Source: CALMKX01 sp036274895
GTDB lineage: Bacteria > Acidobacteriota > Thermoanaerobaculia > Multivoradales > SZUA-115
NCBI GenBank assembly: GCA_036274895.1
Contig: DASUEU010000069.1
Span: 124,001 to 188,000 of the forward strand
DNA: 64,000 bases
Direction: 5' to 3'
Part shown: positions 24,301 to 33,425 of the stretch, in pieces
How positions within the stretch are numbered: the first letter of the stretch is position 1
Layout: every line of letters begins with the position of its first letter
The notes under the pieces: model-generated
The model's input: only the letters and a program-made list of their open reading frames with translations
Databases searched by the model: none
What the model was told of the DNA's origin: nothing
Made by a program: the position numbers and the translations under genes

Positions 24301-24891
24301 GGCCACGATGTCGGCCAGGCGCAGCAGGTTGGCGGTGGCTTCCTCGAGCTTGACCTCGGCGATGCGCTTGCGCGTCTTGTACTTGGTGATGCCGGCCGCC
24401 TCCTCGAGCAGACGCCGCCGCTCCTGGGGCTTGCCGGAGAGGATCATGCCGATCTTGCCCTGCTCGATCACCGAGTAGGCCCGGATGCCGAGACCGGTGT
24501 CCATGAGCAGATCCCGCACGTCCTTCAGGCGGACGTTGCGGCCGTTGATCCGGTAGTGGCTCTCACCATCGCGGAAGACCCGGCGAGCGATCTGGATGCG
24601 GCCGTTCTCGGCCGCCTCGAGGGGAGAGTCGGTGCGCAGGGTCATCGCCACTTCGGCCATGCCGACCGGCTTGCGCCGCTCGGAGCCGTTGAAGATGACG
24701 TCCTCCATCTTGTCGCCGCGCAGGGTCTTGGCGCTCTGCTCGCCGAGCACCCAGGTGATGGCGTCCGAGAGGTTGCTCTTGCCGCAGCCGTTGGGCCCGA
24801 CGACGCCGGTGATCCCCGGGGGGAAGGCCAGCTTGATGGTCTCGGCGAAGGACTTGAAGCCGGAGATCTCGATGCGTTCGAGGTGCAACAT
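21337..24891 (-). CDS. smc: Chromosome segregation protein SMC
   Basis: 1184 residues, the normal SMC size. Head Walker A is VVGPNGCGKSNLSDAI near residue 34; long coiled coils flank a hinge around residues 520-640; the C-terminal head has the signature LMSGGEKALTAIALLFA and Walker B FCILDEVDAPLDDAN. It forms the ATP-driven ring of condensin with ScpA/ScpB. The reading frame is open far upstream, but ATG 24891 (MLHLERIEISGFKSF) is the family start. Transcribed after the xrtH pair, with a hairpin in between. Confidence 0.97.
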   Translation of the reverse strand: MLHLERIEISGFKSFAETIKLAFPPGITGVVGPNGCGKSNLSDAITWVLGEQSAKTLRGDKMEDVIFNGSERRKPVGMAEVAMTLRTDSPLEAAENGRIQIARRVFRDGESHYRINGRNVRLKDVRDLLMDTGLGIRAYSVIEQGKIGMILSGKPQERRRLLEEAAGITKYKTRKRIAEVKLEEATANLLRLADIVAEVERSLRSLKRQAAAAERYKEKEVEYRELLAQVLSGRWGRLTDEQAAIASDLAVATDREAELVTGVSREEAALAAARETLECASRELGEKHERYASLGARIEGRQELAKARRASLAEVRERALAGRELAAERERQIAGFASTLETLSRRRDELSFELAAAEAQVGAGAERLADAEKQLRRSSIEVEERRRELLTLSTEATGVANRLQQEQLEGERRRFQLGHLDEELAKADFELSQAGDQVTVARDLAETLTRRIAEKEVEIDTVETQLGQLLEREGAASEARRGLEERLSGLRQRAKLLSDLAEAHQKGRSALAECLAAVGIEEPRYLADTLAAVAGWEHSLDFYLGPLEDAVVVPEGEDALDLARALAGVQPLQGARPPAAILGPLVPAVEGGERAEIDDPAVVLAIGPALGLPPEMAAALPPGWLVRTSADAERLAHRHPGHAFLAPDGLWAQGGLLHLEGSRTVPGLLERERELAGLTVTIPEVELALAEAIEGLEALVAQRADRAAAAHRLEGEITQLKQEAAVAAARREDLVGRYERLSRQRGQIAEEREALSRQISAVDERRARLAADLSAAEARRGDLAAALELAEQALEMAKGERENLRTEHAGVEGRLALARERFTAQEREVARIERDREEGERQIRLWREESERLERRGAELVAEIEGAEAELAAFLTEKETSEEALLAGQARVDECRAEVRALEEQVAALRLQADAARQAVSELRIRQASTQQDAENLAEQFRDKLGSEPPAEVPPLLTDLATLEAALMRSREALERLGPVNALAAQEYAENEERYAFLTTQRADVETSIASLKATIREINATSSERFREVFAQVNVSFGEIFGRLFRGGEAEMRLQDEEDLLESGIEIVARPPGKRLQNIMLMSGGEKALTAIALLFALFRAKPSPFCILDEVDAPLDDANALRFVELVREMAGETQFIIITHNKITMRLAHVLYGVTMEERGISKVVGVAIDEVQPEAMARTA

Positions 24892-24949
24892 GGTAGACCG
24901 CCGAAGATAGCAGACGGTCGATCGTGACCACAAGGGATGGGGGAGGAAT

Positions 24950-24975
24950 GGCCCCAGACCGCAATTGGTGGGGCC
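24950..24975 (-). terminator. Hairpin downstream of the xrtH pair
   Basis: GGCCCCA (24950-24956) pairs with TGGGGCC (24969-24975) around a 12-nt loop, just after the stop of the exosortase-associated gene. There is no T-run; weak terminator candidate separating it from smc. Confidence 0.35.
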
Positions 24976-24980
24976 TGCCC

Positions 24981-25556
24981 CTACCGTTTGCTCAGCTCCC
25001 GGTAGAAGAACGCCATCCACAGGGCGAAGGGCAGGGCGAGCTTCAGGGGCAGGTCGAAGACGTGCTTGGCGAGGCCCCAGAAGTTCTGTCCGAAGGCGCC
25101 GTAGTGCTCCCCGCTCCAGGTGCCGAGCTGGGTGGCGTAGACGAACTTCACCCACAAGAAGAGGTCGGCGATCTGGAAGAACACCGCCGCCAGCCAGGCC
25201 CAGCCCAGGGCCTGGAGCTTCTGCTTCCAGGGCAAGCCCGGCACCGCCAGGAAGAGGGTGAACAGCAGCAGCAGGTGGAAGTGGATGTCGGTGACGCGGA
25301 TCTGGTAGAGCTTGCCCTTCGAGGGCGGAAAGTCCGTCCGCGACACCGCCACGTAGTGCTCGTCCACCCGCAGCAGCTGGGTGACGTTGGGGCTCTCGGT
25401 GAGCAGCAGCAGGTTTTCCGCGCTCTGGGTCAGGAAGCGGTTGTAGAAGCTGGTGAGCCCGGCCCACAGCAGCCAGCAGGGCACCAGCCACAGGGCCACG
25501 TTGCGCCCGAAGGCGAGCGCCCAAGAGGTGCCGCCGGCCGCCTTCTCGGACTTCAC
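24981..25556 (-). CDS. Exosortase H-associated membrane protein
   Basis: A 191-residue integral membrane protein starting at GTG 25556, overlapping the exosortase stop by 4 bp (GTGA). It has an N-terminal TM (VALWLVPCWLLWAGLTSFYN), a periplasmic segment, then three TM stretches. Its position directly after exosortase H and its size fit the XrtH-associated membrane protein family, whose role in sorting is unknown. Assignment relies on context as much as sequence. Confidence 0.75.
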   Translation of the reverse strand: MKSEKAAGGTSWALAFGRNVALWLVPCWLLWAGLTSFYNRFLTQSAENLLLLTESPNVTQLLRVDEHYVAVSRTDFPPSKGKLYQIRVTDIHFHLLLLFTLFLAVPGLPWKQKLQALGWAWLAAVFFQIADLFLWVKFVYATQLGTWSGEHYGAFGQNFWGLAKHVFDLPLKLALPFALWMAFFYRELSKR

Positions 25557-26107
25557 GGCGTGGCGCCCGCCTCGGAACGGACGGCCCAGCGATTGGCCCA
25601 GAAGATCCACAGCAGCACGCCGGCGAGGATCACCACGGTCTGCCAGACCACCGTGTGCGAGGAGTCGAAGAGCTTGGGGAAGTAGACCCCGGTCAGGTAG
25701 AGGGCCACGACCCGGATCAGGTTGACCACCTGGATCAGGCCCAGGCCGATGGCCAACCCCTTGCCCTTCGACGACCAACTGGCGGGGAAGGCGAGCACGG
25801 CGCAGCAGAAGATCAGCATTGCCTCGACGCCGTTGCAGCCGTTCTTGATGTTCACCGAGAAGCGCTTGCCGAGGATCATCGTCCCCTGCATGCGGATGTC
25901 CTGTCCGATCAGGTTCAAGGCCACGCCACTCGCCTTGGCGACCCCGGCGGTGAACGGCTCGATGACGTGGTCGTTGACCCAGTTGAGCGAGAGCAGGGTG
26001 AAGCTGCCCGCGAGCAGCACCAGGAACACGGTGAGGAAGGTGAGCTCCGGCCGGTAGCGCTTCACGAAGCCGGGCTCGGGGGAGGTCTTGCCGGGATCAT
26101 CCGCCAT
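25553..26107 (-). CDS. xrtH: Exosortase H
   Basis: A 184-residue membrane transpeptidase. The active-site cysteine sits in NIKNGCNGVEAM, followed by the conserved arginine in NLIRVVALYLTG and a late His (SSHTVVWQTVV), the exosortase Cys-Arg-His triad. Exosortases cleave and anchor proteins with PEP-CTERM-like tails; type H pairs with IPTLxxWG-CTERM substrates. No such tail was found in this window. ATG 26107 is preferred; the longer frame upstream runs into the pyrR promoter region. Confidence 0.85.
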   Translation of the reverse strand: MADDPGKTSPEPGFVKRYRPELTFLTVFLVLLAGSFTLLSLNWVNDHVIEPFTAGVAKASGVALNLIGQDIRMQGTMILGKRFSVNIKNGCNGVEAMLIFCCAVLAFPASWSSKGKGLAIGLGLIQVVNLIRVVALYLTGVYFPKLFDSSHTVVWQTVVILAGVLLWIFWANRWAVRSEAGATP

Positions 26108-26185
26108 AGTCGAGTTTTCGCAGTAGGTTGGTCGGGCCGCGCGGGCAGGTCCCGTGCGGCGCGATCTTAAGAGCCACGGCTCGCG

Positions 26186-26215
26186 TTGACAACCCTGAAA
26201 GCGGGCGCATACCAT
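26186..26215 (+). promoter_or_regulatory. Promoter of the pyrRBC operon
   Basis: -35 TTGACA at 26186-26191, an 18-bp spacer, -10-like TACCAT at 26210-26215. Transcription would start near 26222, so ATG 26214 cannot be the start and the mRNA leader before ATG 26241 would be about 20 nt. Confidence 0.5.
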
Positions 26216-26240
26216 GCGCCGGACACGCGGAAAGCAGCGA

Positions 26241-26800
26241 ATGGCGGCCGGCCTCTACGTCAAGAAGACCTTGCTCGATGCCGGGCAGATCCGGCGTATG
26301 GTGCGCCGGATGGCCGGCGAGCTGGTCGAACGCAACGAAGGCGTCGAGGATCTCCTCCTGGTGGGCATCCGGACCCGGGGCGTGCCCCTGGCCGAGCGCT
26401 TGGCCGAGGAGGTGGAGGCCATGGAAGGCCGGCCCCTGCCCCTGGGCGTGCTCGACATCACCCTCTATCGCGACGACCTCTCGACCATCGCGCCCCAGCC
26501 GGTGGTCAAGGAATCGCATTTCCCGGTGCCGGTCGAGGGCAAGACCGTCGTGCTCTGCGACGACGTGCTCTACACCGGCCGCACCGTGCGCGCCGCCCTC
26601 GACGCCCTGCTCGACTACGGCCGGCCCCGCGCCGTGCAGCTCGCCGTGCTGGTCGACCGGGGCTGGCGCGAGCTGCCGATCCAGGCCGACCTGGTGGGCC
26701 TCGCCCTGGGCACCAGCGCCAGCGAGGTGATCAAGGTCGCCTTCGCCCCCACCGACGACGGGGAGGAGGCGGTCAAGCTGCTCGACCGGGGGGCCGGGGG

Positions 26801-26804
<4 letters not shown>
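26241..26804 (+). CDS. pyrR: PyrR bifunctional pyrimidine regulator / uracil phosphoribosyltransferase
   Basis: 187 residues, the usual PyrR size. The PRPP loop VVLCDDVLYTGRTVRAAL is near residue 100, with PyrR signatures LLLVGIRTRGVPLAERLAEE (here LLVGIRTRG), VLDITLYRDDL and QLAVLVDRGWRELPIQAD. PyrR binds pyr mRNA leaders in many bacteria and has UPRT activity. ATG 26241 has GGAAAG upstream; the alternative ATG 26214 overlaps the -10 box. The short leader leaves little room for an attenuator, so classical attenuation is doubtful at this operon. Overlaps pyrB by 4 bp. Confidence 0.92.
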
Positions 26805-27750
<946 letters not shown>

Positions 27751-27754
<4 letters not shown>

Positions 27755-29034
27755 GAACCCTGATTCGTGGTGGCAGGCTGCTCGATCCCAGCCAGGGCCT
27801 GGACGGCGCCCTCGACCTGCTGATCGAGCACGGCGTGGTGGCGCGGGTGGCGGCGGGGATCGCCGGCTCCGAGGCCGACGAGGTGGTGGACGCCTCGGGC
27901 CACCTGGTCACCCCGGGCTTGATCGACATGCACGTCCACCTGCGCGAGCCCGGGCAGGAGTACAAGGAGACGGTGGAGACCGGCACCCGGGCGGCGGCGG
28001 CGGGCGGCTTCACCGCCGTGGCCTCGATGCCCAACACCGTGCCGGTCAACGACAACCGCGCCGTCACCCGCCACATCCTCGGCCAGGCCGAGCGCTTCGG
28101 CTACGCCCGGGTCTACCCCATCGCGGCGATCTCCAAGGGCCAGAAGGGCGAGCAGCTGTCGGAATTCGGCGAGCTGGTGGAGGCCGGGGCCGCCGCCTTC
28201 TCCGACGACGGCCTGCCGGTGGCCAACGCCGAGCTGATGCGCCGCGCCCTGCTTTACGCGCGGCACTTCGGCAAGGCCCTCTTGCAGCACGCCGAGGACC
28301 TGGCGATCACCGGCCCGGGGGTGATGCACGAAGGGGAGACCTCGGCACGGCTGGGACTGCCCGGTATCCCGGGCTCGGCGGAGGACGTGATCATCGCCCG
28401 GGACCTGCTGCTGGCCGAGGAGACCGGTGGTCGCTACCACGTGCAGCACCTGTCGACCGCCCGCGGCCTCGAGCTGGTGTCCGAGGCCAGGCGGCGGGGG
28501 GTGGCGGCGACCTGCGAGGTCTCCCCCCACCATCTGCTGCTGACCGACGAGGTGGTCGCCGCCAGCGGCCTCTCCACCCACACCAAGATGAAGCCGCCGG
28601 TGCGCTCCGAGCGAGACCGCCAGGCCCTGGTGGCGGGCTTGGCCGACGGCACCATCGACGTGATCGCCAGCGACCATGCCCCCCACCACCAGGACGAGAA
28701 GGACCGCGAGTACACCGCGGCTCCCTTCGGCATCGTGGGGCTGGAGACCACCGTCCCCCTGCTGCTCGACCGGCTGGTGCGGCCCGGGCTGCTGGCGCTG
28801 GCCCGCTTCGTCGAGGCCCTGACGATCCAGCCCGCCCGGGTGCTCGGGGTGCCGGGCGGCACGCTCGCTCCCGGCTCGGTGGCGGACGTGACCCTGATCG
28901 ACCTGGAGCGCGTGGTGACGGTGGAGCCCGAGCGCTTCCACAGCCGCTCCCGCAACACCCCCTTCGCCGGCTGGGAGCTACGAGGAGCTGCCGTGGCCAC
29001 CTTCCTGGCCGGGCGGCGGGTGGTGATCGGGTAG
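27751..29034 (+). CDS. pyrC: Dihydroorotase, class I
   Basis: 427 residues starting at GTG 27751. Metal-binding motif DMHVHLREPG near residue 55, HxH-type ligands, and IASDHAPHHQDEK near residue 307 with the catalytic aspartate. It closes carbamoyl aspartate to dihydroorotate, the step after PyrB. The last gene of pyrRBC. Confidence 0.95.
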
Positions 29035-29043
29035 CGGGCGGGC

Positions 29044-29610
29044 TCAGCCGTCCCCGACTCGTTCGAGCACAGCCTGCCAGATCTCTCCCAGATCGAGCCG
29101 GGCAACCCAATCTTCGAGGTACTCCCGGTCCAGTTGGTCGCCGCTGATCTTGAGGATGCCGGTGATGTCGCGCAGGTGCTTCTCGGAGCCGCCTTCGCGA
29201 TAGAAGGCCAGCTTCTTGAGAATCACATCTTCCGGCGCAGCGAAGGAGACCGCCTTGCCAGGCGTCACAGCGACCGCTCTCCTGCGGGCGAAGCGCGAGC
29301 GATCGAACGGGCTCGACTGAGCGACGAAGAAGTCGACCTTGAGGCCCGATGAAGGGTGGAGGAGGTTGAACTGCCCTCGCCGTGCGATGGCGTCGTACAC
29401 CGCCTCCGGGCTGAAAAAGAAGGTCTCCTGCGGGAATTGCCGGCAGAAGCCCGCCACCTCGGAAGCTGACAGTTGCACCACGATGTCGATGTCGTTGGTG
29501 AAACGCGGCTCCCCATAAACGATCGAAGCGACGGATCCGGTCACCAGGTAGTGAACCTCGAGTCGGTCGAGGGTTTCGGCAACCAGCTGGAGCAGCTCAG
29601 CTTGACTCAA
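29044..29610 (-). CDS. Nucleotidyltransferase of the DUF6036/AbiEii-like type
   Basis: A 188-residue protein with a polymerase-beta-like nucleotidyltransferase core: TGSVASIVYGEPRFTNDIDI at residues 24-43 has the GS and D-x-D catalytic features. The rest includes a KVDFFVAQ strand. Start TTG 29610 is strongly supported by GGAGG 7 nt upstream, and it overlaps the small upstream gene by 14 bp. Such two-gene units behave as toxin-antitoxin or abortive-infection modules in related families; no activity is proven here. Confidence 0.75.
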   Translation of the reverse strand: MSQAELLQLVAETLDRLEVHYLVTGSVASIVYGEPRFTNDIDIVVQLSASEVAGFCRQFPQETFFFSPEAVYDAIARRGQFNLLHPSSGLKVDFFVAQSSPFDRSRFARRRAVAVTPGKAVSFAAPEDVILKKLAFYREGGSEKHLRDITGILKISGDQLDREYLEDWVARLDLGEIWQAVLERVGDG

Positions 29611-29839
29611 GGCTGATCCTCCGGGCGACCTCGCGTCCCAGGGACTCCTCATCCCAGTCCGGGTGCTGCGTTCGGAGATAGCCCGAGAGCAGCAGCTGTG
29701 CCGACCGGAAGAGCCCGTCCGCGATCGCCAGGCGTTCGGCCGGGGTCTTGTGCCGCAGAATCGCGGCCATGTCTTCGTCGACCACCTCGATGTTTCCCGG
29801 TCTGGGCTTACCTCGAAGAGGGCTCGCCGGCCTGCTCAT
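29597..29839 (-). CDS. Small partner of the nucleotidyltransferase (antitoxin-like)
   Basis: An 80-residue charged helical protein (MSRPASPLRGKPRPGNIEVV start, then KTPAERLAIADGLFRSA and HPDWDEESLGREVARRISL). The terminal segment recurs in small proteins upstream of nucleotidyltransferase toxins. ATG 29839 is chosen; ATG 29911 would overlap the start codon of the divergent gene. No DNA-binding motif is obvious. Confidence 0.6.
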   Translation of the reverse strand: MSRPASPLRGKPRPGNIEVVDEDMAAILRHKTPAERLAIADGLFRSAQLLLSGYLRTQHPDWDEESLGREVARRISLESS

Positions 29840-29909
29840 GCTGGTGAGAATAGCGCGGCCATCGCCTGGAGTCGCGCCGGATGGGAAGCTCGGGTAGTCT
29901 TGCTGGCTC

Positions 29910-31571
29910 ATGCGTCTCGCCTCTGGCTTCTCGCGGATCCTCGCCGTTCTCGCCGGGCTGCACGCTGCAACGGCCTCGGCGGTTCTCGCCCCGCCGCCCG
30001 CCGTGACGCTCAACGCGCCCCAGCGAACGCCGGAGCTCGTCGCCCTCGAGATCTCCCTCGACAGCGCGGCGCGGGGCATGGCGCCGCGCATCCCTCTGGC
30101 CTTCGAGCGGCCGGTGGCCATCGAGGTAGTGGCGGACTATGTCGAGCAGGCGAAGCGGGCCGGCGCGGTGGGGGAGGCGGTGCCTGCCACGGACGGCCGG
30201 GCGGATCTGCTGCTGGTCTTCCACCCCGAGGATGCTCCCTTCTACCGCCACGCCCTGGGCCGGCAGCTGCTCGCCCGAGGCGGGGTCGCGGCCTCCCTGC
30301 CGCCCTGGATCGCTCACGGCGCCGCCCTCTGGCTCTCCGAGGAGTGGTACGGCCGGCCCTATCGCGACTGGCTGCCGACTCTGGCGGCGGCGGAGGTCTG
30401 GCCCACGGCGGCGGAGCTGCTGGCCACGCAGGAGCAGCGGGACGGCTCCGAGATCCTCTGGGCGCCGGTGGCCGCGGCCCTGATCGAGGTCCGGCCCGGC
30501 AAGACGCTCACCGCCCGCCTCGCCCGGCCGTGGAGCGAGGCCGAGGTGGCCCCCGCCTTGGAGCGCCTGCGCCGCGAGGCCCTGGCCGGGGCAGGACCCG
30601 TGCCGGGGCGGCGTCCCTGGCCCCGCCGGGGCTTCTTGCGCGGAGTCAGCTTCGCCATGCTCAACGGCGTCGAGGTCGGCTACCACGCCCCCAGCGCCGA
30701 CCAGTCCCTGGGCCGCCTGGCCGGCCTGGGCGCCGATGCTGTTTCGATCATGCCCTTCGCCTTCCAGCGCGACCCCGCCCAGCCCACCATCGCCTTTCTG
30801 CGCCAGCGACCGAGCAGCGAGACCGACGTCGGCTGCCTCCACGCCGCGCGACGTGCCCGGGCAAGGGGCATGAAGGTGCTGTGGAAGCCCCATCTTTGGC
30901 TGCGGGGCAGCTGGCCGGGGGAGGTGGCCTTCGCGGATGAGGCCGGCTGGCAGGCGTGGTGGCGGGGCTACCGCCGCTTCGTGCTGCACCATGCCTTCCT
31001 CGCCCGTCGGGCCGGGGTGGAGCTGTTCTCGGTGGGGGTCGAGCTCGACAAGACCGTGCTGCGCCAGGCCGAGTGGCGGCACCTGATCGGCTCGGTGCGG
31101 CGGGTCTTCCCGGGCGCGGTGACCTACGCCAGCAACTGGTGGGGAGGGCTCGACGCGGTGCCCTTCTGGGACGCCCTCGACGTCGGCGCCGTGGACGCCT
31201 ACTTCCCCCTCGCCGACAACGCCGAAGCGACCGCCGCCGAGCTGGCCCGCGGCGCCCGCGCCGTGGCCGAGAAGCTGGCCGCGGAGTCCCGCCGGATCGG
31301 CCTGCCCCTGATGCTCACCGAGGTCGGCTTCGCGGCCCGCAAGGGGGCCTGGACGGCGCCCCACGAGGAGGGCGGGGTGCTCTCGGAGGCCGACCAGGCC
31401 GCAGCCTACCGCGCCCTGCTCTCCGCCCTCGAACGCCAGCCCTGGCTCGCCGGGCTCTTCGTCTGGAAGGCTTTCAGCTTCGAGCTGCCGCCCGGCCCCG
31501 AGGCTGACTTCCGCTTTCTCGGCCGGGCCGCCGAGGCGGAGATCCGCCGCTACTTCACCACCGGCCGCTGA
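29910..31571 (+). CDS. Exported GH113-like TIM-barrel glycosidase
   Basis: A 553-residue protein with a signal peptide. Residues 30-230 resemble a gluzincin-like domain without a clear zinc motif (PPWIAHGAALWLSEEWYG). From residue 245 a TIM barrel begins (LRGVSFAMLNG). Candidate catalytic glutamates are in SVGVELDK (acid/base) and LTEVGFAARKGAW (nucleophile), as in the GH113 beta-mannanase group. Substrate unknown. It is followed 1 bp later by the inositol-phosphatase gene. Confidence 0.7.
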   Translation: MRLASGFSRILAVLAGLHAATASAVLAPPPAVTLNAPQRTPELVALEISLDSAARGMAPRIPLAFERPVAIEVVADYVEQAKRAGAVGEAVPATDGRADLLLVFHPEDAPFYRHALGRQLLARGGVAASLPPWIAHGAALWLSEEWYGRPYRDWLPTLAAAEVWPTAAELLATQEQRDGSEILWAPVAAALIEVRPGKTLTARLARPWSEAEVAPALERLRREALAGAGPVPGRRPWPRRGFLRGVSFAMLNGVEVGYHAPSADQSLGRLAGLGADAVSIMPFAFQRDPAQPTIAFLRQRPSSETDVGCLHAARRARARGMKVLWKPHLWLRGSWPGEVAFADEAGWQAWWRGYRRFVLHHAFLARRAGVELFSVGVELDKTVLRQAEWRHLIGSVRRVFPGAVTYASNWWGGLDAVPFWDALDVGAVDAYFPLADNAEATAAELARGARAVAEKLAAESRRIGLPLMLTEVGFAARKGAWTAPHEEGGVLSEADQAAAYRALLSALERQPWLAGLFVWKAFSFELPPGPEADFRFLGRAAEAEIRRYFTTGR

Positions 31572-31572
31572 G

Positions 31573-32406
31573 ATGGACAGCTCCCTGCTCGCCACCGCCG
31601 TCGCCGCCGCCGAAGCGGGAGGTCGCGTGCTCCTCGACTTCTGGGGCAAGGGCGACCTCGACGCGCGCAAGAAGGCCGAGAACGACTTCGTCACCGCCGC
31701 GGACCATGGCAGCGAGGCTGTGGTGGTGGCGGAGATTCGCCGGCGCTTCCCCGAGCATCGCTTCCTCGCCGAGGAAGGGGGTGCTTCGGGGGGTGCCGGC
31801 GACGTCGAGTGGTTGATCGACCCCCTCGACGGTACCGCCAACTTCATGCAGGGAGTGCCGTTCTTCTGCGTCTCCGTGGCCTGCCGCCGGCAGGGCGAGC
31901 TGCTCGCCGCCGCCGTGCTGGACCCGCTGCGTAGCGACCTCTTCACGGCCGAGCGAGGCGGTGGGGCGGCACGCAACGGCCGGCGGATGGCGGTCTCGGC
32001 GCGGCCCGATCTCACCGGCTCCTTCCTGGCCACCGGCTACCCGTTCCGGGCCCACCCGGCCATCGACCTCTACCTCGGCCTGTTCCGGGAGGTCTTCCTC
32101 CAGGCCAAGGGCATCCGCCGCTGCGGCGCTGCGGCCCTGGACCTCGCCTACACGGCGGCGGGGGTCTTCGACGGCTTCTTCGAGTTTCGCCTGTCGGCCT
32201 GGGACATCGCCGCCGGCGCCCTGCTGATCGAGGAGGCGGGAGGTCGCATCTCGGACCTCGACGGCGGCCCCGGCTACCTCGACGGGGGCAACGTCCTCGC
32301 GGGCACGCCCGGGGTCCACGCCGCGCTCCGCCGTGCGGCTCGCCGCCACGCCAGCGAGGCGCAGGTGGACTCCTTGGTGTCACGGGCCGTCGAGGTCGCG
32401 CCGTGA
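31573..32406 (+). CDS. Inositol monophosphatase-family phosphatase
   Basis: 277 residues with the IMPase metal sites: EEGG near residue 71, WLIDPLDGTANFMQG near residue 85 and SAWDIAAGALLIEEAGG near residue 210. It hydrolyses inositol-1-phosphate or a similar sugar phosphate, using magnesium. The C-terminal 15 residues overlap the M23 peptidase start by 4 bp (GTGA). Confidence 0.9.
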   Translation: MDSSLLATAVAAAEAGGRVLLDFWGKGDLDARKKAENDFVTAADHGSEAVVVAEIRRRFPEHRFLAEEGGASGGAGDVEWLIDPLDGTANFMQGVPFFCVSVACRRQGELLAAAVLDPLRSDLFTAERGGGAARNGRRMAVSARPDLTGSFLATGYPFRAHPAIDLYLGLFREVFLQAKGIRRCGAAALDLAYTAAGVFDGFFEFRLSAWDIAAGALLIEEAGGRISDLDGGPGYLDGGNVLAGTPGVHAALRRAARRHASEAQVDSLVSRAVEVAP

Positions 32407-33419
32407 CGCAGGGGCTGTGGGAGCTGCAGTTCCACCCGGCCGACGCCCGCCGGCCGGTGCGGCGCTGGTTCCTGTCCCCGCGCAAGGTGCGCTGGATGAA
32501 GGTCGGTCTCGGCGCCTGGCTGCTCTTCCTGGCGAGCGCCGCCGTCGCGGCTCCCTTCGTGCTGCCCTCGCTCGGTCGCCGTGATCTGCCCTCGCTACGC
32601 AGCGTGCGCAACCAGGAGCTGCGCGGACTCTCCAACGCCGCCGAGGGGCTCGAGGCGCTACGGCCGCGCACCCAGCAGCTGGCCATGCGCCTGGCCAAGC
32701 TCGCCGCGGCCTACGGCTTGCCCCAGCCGACGCTGCCGGCGCCGCAGGTCGTGTCGCCCCTCGCTCTGCGCGACTCGGCCAGCCTGCGCACCGCCCGCCG
32801 CGGCCTCGAGCTGGTGGCCGGCGCCGAGCGTGACCTCGCCCTCGCCGCGACGTTGGTGGCGGCCATCGAGGAGCTCGAGCGGCGAGAGGCCGTGCGCATG
32901 CGCACGGTGCCGGTGGTGTCTCCCCTGCCGGCGGGCTCCTTCGTGCTCACCAGCGGCTTCGGTCCGCGCCAGAACCGGTACACCGAACAGGCGGAGTTCC
33001 ACGCCGGCCTCGACCTCGCCGCCCTGACCGGCACCCCGGTGCGAGCCCCGGCCGACGGCACCGTGCGCTTCGCCGGCTCGGTCAGCCGGCGCGAGGGCTC
33101 GTCCTGGTGGAAGCTGGGGGAGCTGGTGGTGCTCGACCACGGCGGTGGCCTCACCAGCCTCTACGGCCACCTGTCGACGATCGGCGTGCGGGTGGGGCAG
33201 AAGCTGCGGCGAGGGGAGCCCCTCGGCACCGTGGGCGCGAGCGGCTGGGCGGTCTCCTCCCACCTCTACTACGAGGTGCGTCGGCTGGGCACGGACGGCG
33301 TCCAACGGCCGGTCGACCCCCGCTTCTTCGTCGCCGACCACCGCTGGGAAGGTGAAGAGGAGATGGTGGCGAGAGGCCCCGAGGCGGCCCCGGACGGCGG
33401 TTTCGAGCCGTTGCCGTGA
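32403..33419 (+). CDS. Membrane-anchored M23-like peptidase with altered zinc site
   Basis: A 338-residue protein starting at GTG 32403. One N-terminal TM (WMKVGLGAWLLFLASAAVAA), a coiled-coil linker, then a LytM/M23 domain with FHAGLDLAA (H-x3-D zinc pair) and LTSLYGHLS. The final motif, normally H-L-H-Y-E, reads HLYYE, so the second histidine zinc ligand is a tyrosine. It may be a non-catalytic LytM factor that activates amidases, or have lower activity. Confidence 0.8.
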   Translation: MTQGLWELQFHPADARRPVRRWFLSPRKVRWMKVGLGAWLLFLASAAVAAPFVLPSLGRRDLPSLRSVRNQELRGLSNAAEGLEALRPRTQQLAMRLAKLAAAYGLPQPTLPAPQVVSPLALRDSASLRTARRGLELVAGAERDLALAATLVAAIEELERREAVRMRTVPVVSPLPAGSFVLTSGFGPRQNRYTEQAEFHAGLDLAALTGTPVRAPADGTVRFAGSVSRREGSSWWKLGELVVLDHGGGLTSLYGHLSTIGVRVGQKLRRGEPLGTVGASGWAVSSHLYYEVRRLGTDGVQRPVDPRFFVADHRWEGEEEMVARGPEAAPDGGFEPLP

Positions 33420-33425
33420 GGCTCG

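Noticed and set aside
21337..25524. Much longer SMC reading frame
   Set aside because: Residues upstream of 24891 are the antisense or off-frame translation of the exosortase-associated gene; the family start is at 24891.
26108..26240. PyrR-binding attenuator
   Set aside because: No anti-terminator/terminator pair was found and the likely transcription start is too close to the start codon.
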